Below, piece after piece: positions 60,219-64,000 of a DNA stretch of 64,000 nucleotides. The notes beneath the pieces were generated by a model. The model saw only the letters and a program-made list of their open reading frames with translations. It had not been told where the DNA came from and searched no databases. A program made the position numbers and the translations under genes. The stretch is from Myxococcales bacterium (GTDB lineage Bacteria > Myxococcota_A > Polyangia > Nannocystales > Nannocystaceae): contig JACKDU010000014.1 of assembly GCA_020633335.1 (NCBI GenBank), positions 71,001 to 135,000 of the forward strand, read 5' to 3'. Numbering within the stretch: the first letter of the stretch is position 1; every line of letters begins with the position of its first letter.

Positions 60219-62006
60219 CTACTGCGGGTTGATCACCTCGAGCTTGAGCCCGCCCGGGTAGGCGTAGGAGGTGACCGGCGTGTAGCCGATCTGGATGATC
60301 CCGAAGGGGTCGTCGCTCTCCGCGAAGTGGGCCCCCTCGGAGGTCGGGACGTCGGCGACCTCGAAGTTGCCGACCGTCTTGTAGCCGCCGACCACGACCC
60401 CGTCGAGGAGCACGTCGGCGCCGCCCACCGGCCGGATGATCTGGGCGTAGTGGTTGTTGTAGTTGGTGCCGGTGACGAAGGCGTAGCGCGCGAGGAACTG
60501 GGCGGTCGGCACCATCTGGTACATCCCCGGGTCGCCGGTGCCGGCGTTGGGGTTCTGGCTCTCGAGGTAGCCGACCGGGAGGAAGGGCCCGTCGCCGGTG
60601 ATGATGAAGCTCTGCTTGGTGGCGAACTGGTAGTACTCGCCCTTGTTCAGGACCTTGGGGAAGCCGGGCTGGACCGGGTTGGTGGTCACCGTGACGTTGT
60701 CCTCGCCGCCATAGACCCGCCAGTGCGAGAACTCGTTGTTCCGCTTGGGCGCGGTCGGGGCGACGTACTCCTTGCCCCAGTACTCGAGCGGGAAGGTCGC
60801 CTCCTCCATGTGGTCGCAGTAGACCTGCGAGGCGTTGGGGACGTTGGCGCACTCGGTCGCGCCGACCAGGTGGAGGGGCCCGTCGGCGCTGACGATGGTC
60901 CCCGAGAGGTCGCCGCCCTGCTGCTGCGCGACCACCAGGTTGAGGAGGCCGTAGCGGTCGAGCATCACCGACGACGACTGGTTGACCTGGAGCGCCGGGA
61001 TCCCGCCGCCGCCCGCGGTCGCGCCCTTCACCGTGAAGTCGACCTTGGTGTTGTCGGTGGTCGAGATCGCCGTGAAGTAGCTGGGGTAGGGGCCGATGGT
61101 CCCGGGGTAGGAGACGACCACGTAGTTGCCGGTGAGCGCGTGCTCCGGCAGGAGCATCGACGCGTCGTTGGTCGCGGTCGAGCCGATCGGCGAGTGCTGG
61201 TAGGCGACGATCGGCCGGTCGGTCTCGAGGCGATAGACGCCGCCCTGGCGGGTCATCGTGATGCTGTCGATCTCCGGGGCCGAGAGGATGAAGGTGTGGG
61301 TGCCCTTCGCCGGGATCACCACCGGGCCGCCCTCCGGCTGCTCGACCTTGGAGCCGATCGGCACGAAGTAGAGCTGCGCCGTCACCGGCTGATCGGTCGA
61401 GATGTTGCCGGCGATCAGCGAGTCGTTCTTCGAGGGGTCGTTGACGTTGCTGTAGATGTTGTCCATCTTCGTGGCGAAGAAGGAGCAGCCGACCGAGCTC
61501 GGGCTCTGCTTGACGAGATCGCACTCGGAGTAGCACTCGCCGCTGAGGCAGACCTCACCGTCGGCGCAGGCGACCGGTGGGTCGTACATCAGGCCGTCGT
61601 CCGCGCAGACCTGGTAGCTCGACTCGTCGAAGCAGCTCTTCGAGCCGGGCTCGCAGATCTGGGGCTCGCCGGTGGTCGAGGTGTCGGTCGTCGTGACCGG
61701 CGCGGTGGTCGAGGAGTCGGTGGTCGTGTCGCCGCCGGTGGTGTCGGTCGTCGACGTCGTCGCGGTCGTCGTGTTGTCGCCGGTCGAGCCCGAGGTCGAC
61801 GCCGAGTCGCTCTCGCTGCCCCCCTGCGTCGACCCGGAGCTGCCCTGGCTGGTGCCCGCGCTCGTCCCCCCGCCGGTGGTGCTGGTGCCGACGCTGGCGC
61901 TGCCCGTCGATCCCTGGGTGTCGCTGGCGGTGCCGGTGTCATCACCGCAGGCTGCGAGGGCGAGGGTGGCGACGAGGATCGGGAGGCTTCGGGACGAGAT
62001 ACGCAT
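60219..62006 (-). CDS. IgGFc-binding-type surface lipoprotein
   Basis: 595 residues. Signal and lipobox LAAC, then one of the longest Ser/Thr/Gly linkers in the window (about 22-115). A Cys-rich piece follows (CEPGSKSCFDESSYQVCADD ... CLSGECYSEC), then the IgGFc_binding-like domain to the end: VGCSFFATKMDNIY, YVVVSYPGT, DHMEEATFPLEYWGKEYVAP and GGADVLLDGVVVGG. Such proteins are widespread in myxobacteria; the name comes from a mucin-related domain and does not imply binding of antibodies. A role in surface adhesion is inferred. TATCCT lies 7 bases before ATG 62006. Confidence 0.75.
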   Translation of the reverse strand: MRISSRSLPILVATLALAACGDDTGTASDTQGSTGSASVGTSTTGGGTSAGTSQGSSGSTQGGSESDSASTSGSTGDNTTTATTSTTDTTGGDTTTDSSTTAPVTTTDTSTTGEPQICEPGSKSCFDESSYQVCADDGLMYDPPVACADGEVCLSGECYSECDLVKQSPSSVGCSFFATKMDNIYSNVNDPSKNDSLIAGNISTDQPVTAQLYFVPIGSKVEQPEGGPVVIPAKGTHTFILSAPEIDSITMTRQGGVYRLETDRPIVAYQHSPIGSTATNDASMLLPEHALTGNYVVVSYPGTIGPYPSYFTAISTTDNTKVDFTVKGATAGGGGIPALQVNQSSSVMLDRYGLLNLVVAQQQGGDLSGTIVSADGPLHLVGATECANVPNASQVYCDHMEEATFPLEYWGKEYVAPTAPKRNNEFSHWRVYGGEDNVTVTTNPVQPGFPKVLNKGEYYQFATKQSFIITGDGPFLPVGYLESQNPNAGTGDPGMYQMVPTAQFLARYAFVTGTNYNNHYAQIIRPVGGADVLLDGVVVGGYKTVGNFEVADVPTSEGAHFAESDDPFGIIQIGYTPVTSYAYPGGLKLEVINPQ

Positions 62007-62013
62007 GCGCCCC

Positions 62014-62019
62014 AGGATA
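62014..62019 (-). promoter_or_regulatory. -10 element, IgGFc-type gene
   Basis: TATCCT on the minus strand, 7 bases before ATG 62006, next to the palindrome GCGGCC-N6-GGCCGC at 62020-62037. Confidence 0.5.
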
Positions 62020-62087
62020 GCGGCCGCCGGAGGCCGCGGCGTGCCCCTTCGCCCTTGGCTCCAGCGCTCGACGCCGGTCGGAGCTCG

Positions 62088-62450
62088 CTAGGTGCGCTCG
62101 TAGTAGAAGCGCTCGCCGATCACCTCGCCGCCGCGCCAGCGCCGGACCGAGACCTCACAGAGGCGCTGCCGGCGACCGTCGCGCGAGGTGAAGGTGTAGA
62201 TCCACTCCGAGAAGGTGACCCCAGCGCCGACGGCCGAGCCGAGGAGCTCGGCCTCGAGGCCCGCGAGGTTGCCGAGGAGCTCCTGCTCGCGCCGGCGGTT
62301 GGCCGCCTTGCCGATCACCGGCGGGTCGGAGTTCTCCTGCATCACCACGTCCTCGGCGTAGAAGCGTTCGAACGCCGCGAGCGACTCCCCGTCGACGATC
62401 ATCCGGTTGAGCTCGGCCTCGAGGGCCGCGAGATCGCTTGACTGGGCCAT
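62088..62450 (-). CDS. SnoaL/NTF2-fold protein
   Basis: 120 residues, one domain. The N-terminal helix (LNRMIVDGESLAAFERFYAE) followed by VVMQENSDPPVIGKAANRRR and the later strands TFSEWIYTFTSRDGRRQRL and VSVRRWRGGEVIGERFYYE match the SnoaL-like cone-shaped fold, used for polyketide cyclases, ketosteroid isomerase-like enzymes or plain ligand binding. No catalytic set can be assigned. ATG 62450 used; the longer frame upstream is not conserved in character. Confidence 0.7.
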   Translation of the reverse strand: MAQSSDLAALEAELNRMIVDGESLAAFERFYAEDVVMQENSDPPVIGKAANRRREQELLGNLAGLEAELLGSAVGAGVTFSEWIYTFTSRDGRRQRLCEVSVRRWRGGEVIGERFYYERT

Positions 62451-62566
62451 CGCTTCGGTGCCCTGATAGCAGGTGTGGGCAGGCGGCCGCAATCGCTGCG
62501 CTTGTCCCACGCTGCAGAGCTTCTCCAAAGTCTTGCCGGGGCGCCGCGCAGGCGCCGCAGATTCCG

Positions 62567-63448
62567 ATGGAAGTACCCCCGCGCTGGCTCGTAGGCCTCG
62601 ATCTCCTGCCCCAGAACACCGGAGTCCTCCGGGTCGCCGCCTGGCTCCGCTCGGGCTCGCCCGTCGGCGAGGTCATCGGCGTCCACGTCGTCGAGACGGG
62701 CGTCTTCCGCTTCGTCGGTGAGCGGATCTCGACGATCCTCGACGCCGCCCGCGCGACCATGGACGAGGCGCTCCTCGACGCCGGGGCGACCGGCTCGTTT
62801 CACCTCCTGGAGGCGGTCGCGGCGACCAGCGCCGAGCGCGGCCTCGAGGACGCGGCCCTCCGCCACCAGGCGACCGCGCTGGTGGTCGGCCGCTGGTCAC
62901 GTCGGGGGGAGCGCTCGCTGGTCAAGCTCGGTCGGGTCGCCCGCCGCCTCCTCCGCAGCCTGGCGGCGCCGGTGATCGTCACCCCGCCGGATCTCCTGCG
63001 CTCGGACATCGGCGACGGGCCGATGCTCGTCGCCACCGACCTCACGGAGGCCTCGGTCGAGGCCTGCCGCTTCGCCGCGACCCTCGCCTCGCGCTACGGG
63101 CGGCGCCTCCTGGTCGCCCACGTCGCCGCGCCGATCGAGCACGCGTCGATCTACGTCCTCGATCACGACTGGGAGGTCCTCCGCGAGCAGGAGCGGCGCC
63201 TGGTGGAGGAGCGGGTGGCGGCCTGGGTGGCCGAGCACGTCCCCGGGGAGCCGGAGGTGACGATCAGCTACGGCGCGATCGTCGACGAGCTGATCGCCCT
63301 CACCGAGCAGGTCCGCGCGCCGATGATCGTCACCGGCACCCGCCGCCTCGGCCTCAGCGAGCGCCTCTTCGGCTCGAGCACCGCCAGCACCCTGGCCGGG
63401 ATCGCGCCCTGCCCGATCGCGGTCGTCCCGTCGAAGCACGGCTCCTGA
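62567..63448 (+). CDS. Universal stress protein, tandem UspA domains
   Basis: 293 residues, two Usp domains. The N-terminal one (about 5-140) is divergent, with VVGRWSRRGER where the ATP loop would be. The second (about 145-293) starts MLVATDLTEASVEA and has the nucleotide-binding signature GTRRLGLSERLFGSSTAST (G2xG9xGS/T), so it should bind ATP. Tandem Usp proteins are stress-induced regulators. ATG 62567 begins directly at the domain. A 12-bp hairpin lies downstream. Confidence 0.85.
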   Translation: MEVPPRWLVGLDLLPQNTGVLRVAAWLRSGSPVGEVIGVHVVETGVFRFVGERISTILDAARATMDEALLDAGATGSFHLLEAVAATSAERGLEDAALRHQATALVVGRWSRRGERSLVKLGRVARRLLRSLAAPVIVTPPDLLRSDIGDGPMLVATDLTEASVEACRFAATLASRYGRRLLVAHVAAPIEHASIYVLDHDWEVLREQERRLVEERVAAWVAEHVPGEPEVTISYGAIVDELIALTEQVRAPMIVTGTRRLGLSERLFGSSTASTLAGIAPCPIAVVPSKHGS

Positions 63449-63499
63449 AACCGCCGGCCGGGGTCGCGGGTCTAGAGGGAGTCCCTGGTCACCCAAGAC

Positions 63500-63534
63500 G
63501 CCCGTCGTCGGCGCTCGGAACACCGACGGCGGGC
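63500..63534 (+). terminator. Hairpin after the Usp gene
   Basis: GCCCGTCGTCGG (63500-63511) and CCGACGGCGGGC (63523-63534) pair over 12 positions with one G-U; 11-base loop. 51 bases after the stop. Confidence 0.55.
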
Positions 63535-63589
63535 GCCCTGGTCTGTGGGAGAGCCCTCTCTGGACCCGTGCTTGCGGGCTCGCCCTCGC

Positions 63590-63630
63590 GCGCTCGTCCC
63601 GGACGCTATTGGGAGCGTCCGGGCGAGCGC
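63590..63630 (-). terminator. Hairpin after the cyclophilin gene
   Basis: GCGCTCGTCCCGGACGCT (63590-63607) pairs with AGCGTCCGGGCGAGCGC (63614-63630) with one bulged T and a 6-base loop, a 17-bp stem starting 4 bases after the cyclophilin stop. Confidence 0.65.
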
Positions 63631-63634
63631 CACC

Positions 63635-64000
63635 CTATTTCTTGCGGCGCTCGATCGCGATCGACTCGATCTTGATGTCGTCGAGCGGCCGCGAGTCGAC
63701 CCCGGGCAGGCTCTTGACCTTCACCTCGGAGATCTTGACCGGCACCTTGGGCTCGCACTGGCCGAAGACCGCGTGCTTGCCGTCGAGGTGCGGGGTCGCG
63801 GCGACCGTGACGAAGAACTGCGACGAGCCGGTGTTGGGGCCGCGGTTGGCCATCGACAGGATCCCGGCCTTGTTGTGCTTGAGTGCCGGGTCGATCTCGT
63901 CGGCGATCAGGAAGCCCGGGTTGCCGGTGCCGGTGCCGCTGCGGTCGCCGGTCTGGATCATGAAGTTCTTGATCACCCGGTGGAAGAGCACGCCGTTGAA
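63635..64000 (-). CDS. Peptidyl-prolyl cis-trans isomerase, cyclophilin type (N-terminus outside window)
   Basis: The C-terminal 121 residues of a cyclophilin. The active-site strand FHRVIKNFMIQTGD (catalytic Arg, Phe, Met, Gln), GILSMANRGPNTGSSQFFVT and LDGKHAVFGQ are complete. The C-terminal tail (KVPVKISEVKVKSLPGVDSR and after) is a typical short extension. The start and any signal peptide lie beyond the right edge, so cytoplasmic or periplasmic location cannot be told. It assists protein folding by proline isomerisation. Confidence 0.93.
   Translation of the reverse strand, partial: FNGVLFHRVIKNFMIQTGDRSGTGTGNPGFLIADEIDPALKHNKAGILSMANRGPNTGSSQFFVTVAATPHLDGKHAVFGQCEPKVPVKISEVKVKSLPGVDSRPLDDIKIESIAIERRKK

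Overview
The window is very GC-rich and gene-dense, and it looks like a myxobacterial chromosome (Myxococcota), most probably of the Nannocystis/Plesiocystis type. The reasons are several lipoproteins with long Ser/Thr/Gly-rich linkers after the lipobox, two proteins ending in a MYXO-CTERM-like tail, a Ser/Thr kinase with a TPR half, a secreted IgGFc-binding-type protein, and strong codon bias to C or G in third positions. I saw no rRNA, tRNA, CRISPR array, phage or insertion sequence. This reads as core or slowly evolving chromosome rather than an island.

Layout. 1-7.7 kb: the N-terminal part of a SWIM/SNF2 helicase, a Tat-exported flavin amine oxidase, two coupled envelope proteins, a CstA-type transporter and an EF-hand-like lipoprotein. 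7.7-16.2 kb: a SulP anion transporter with a scrambled 3' end and a 42-residue membrane peptide upstream of it, an exported pirin, a frameshifted APC permease, a copper monooxygenase-like lipoprotein, a radical SAM enzyme and a rhodanese lipoprotein. 16.2-22.7 kb: small envelope genes, a VOC protein, a DECR-like reductase, an enoyl-CoA hydratase, a VTT/YqaA membrane protein and MobA. 22.7-33.7 kb: Ser/Thr kinase, HemB, a secreted glycoside hydrolase-like lipoprotein, a phospholipase D-like protein and two tandem prolyl aminopeptidases. 33.8-41.7 kb: a tightly coupled trio made of a DUF4139-type lipoprotein, an HSP90-like GHKL ATPase with intact motifs, and a 1328-residue partner with a degenerate HSP90-like N-terminus. 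41.7-48.2 kb: a single-domain response regulator, an unknown protein, two lipoproteins, and a degenerate SF2 helicase divergent from a WYL regulator. 48.9-54.9 kb: a seven-gene stressosome-type signalling operon (histidine kinase, V4R-STAS RsbR, RsbS, RsbT, RsbX, RsbW-like, PAS-STAS). 54.9-64 kb: SCP2-like protein, HAD phosphatase, a degenerate lipid-head-group transferase-like protein, Lon, IgGFc-binding-type lipoprotein, SnoaL-like protein, UspA and the C-terminal part of a cyclophilin.

Three patterns cut across the genes. Many genes have a TANNNT -10 element ending only 6-9 bases before the start codon, which implies leaderless transcripts and fixes several starts downstream of the longest open frame. 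A family of 18-bp palindromes, CATGTCC-N4-GGACATG and close variants, occurs six times, only between genes. The tetranucleotide GATC is far more common than its compositional isomers.

How the genes work together can be argued for three blocks: the stressosome operon, the lipoprotein/HSP90-like trio, and the degenerate helicase with its divergent WYL gene. The last two are the best candidates for poorly described systems. Elsewhere the neighbours look functionally unrelated. All functions are read from motifs by eye; no database search was possible.
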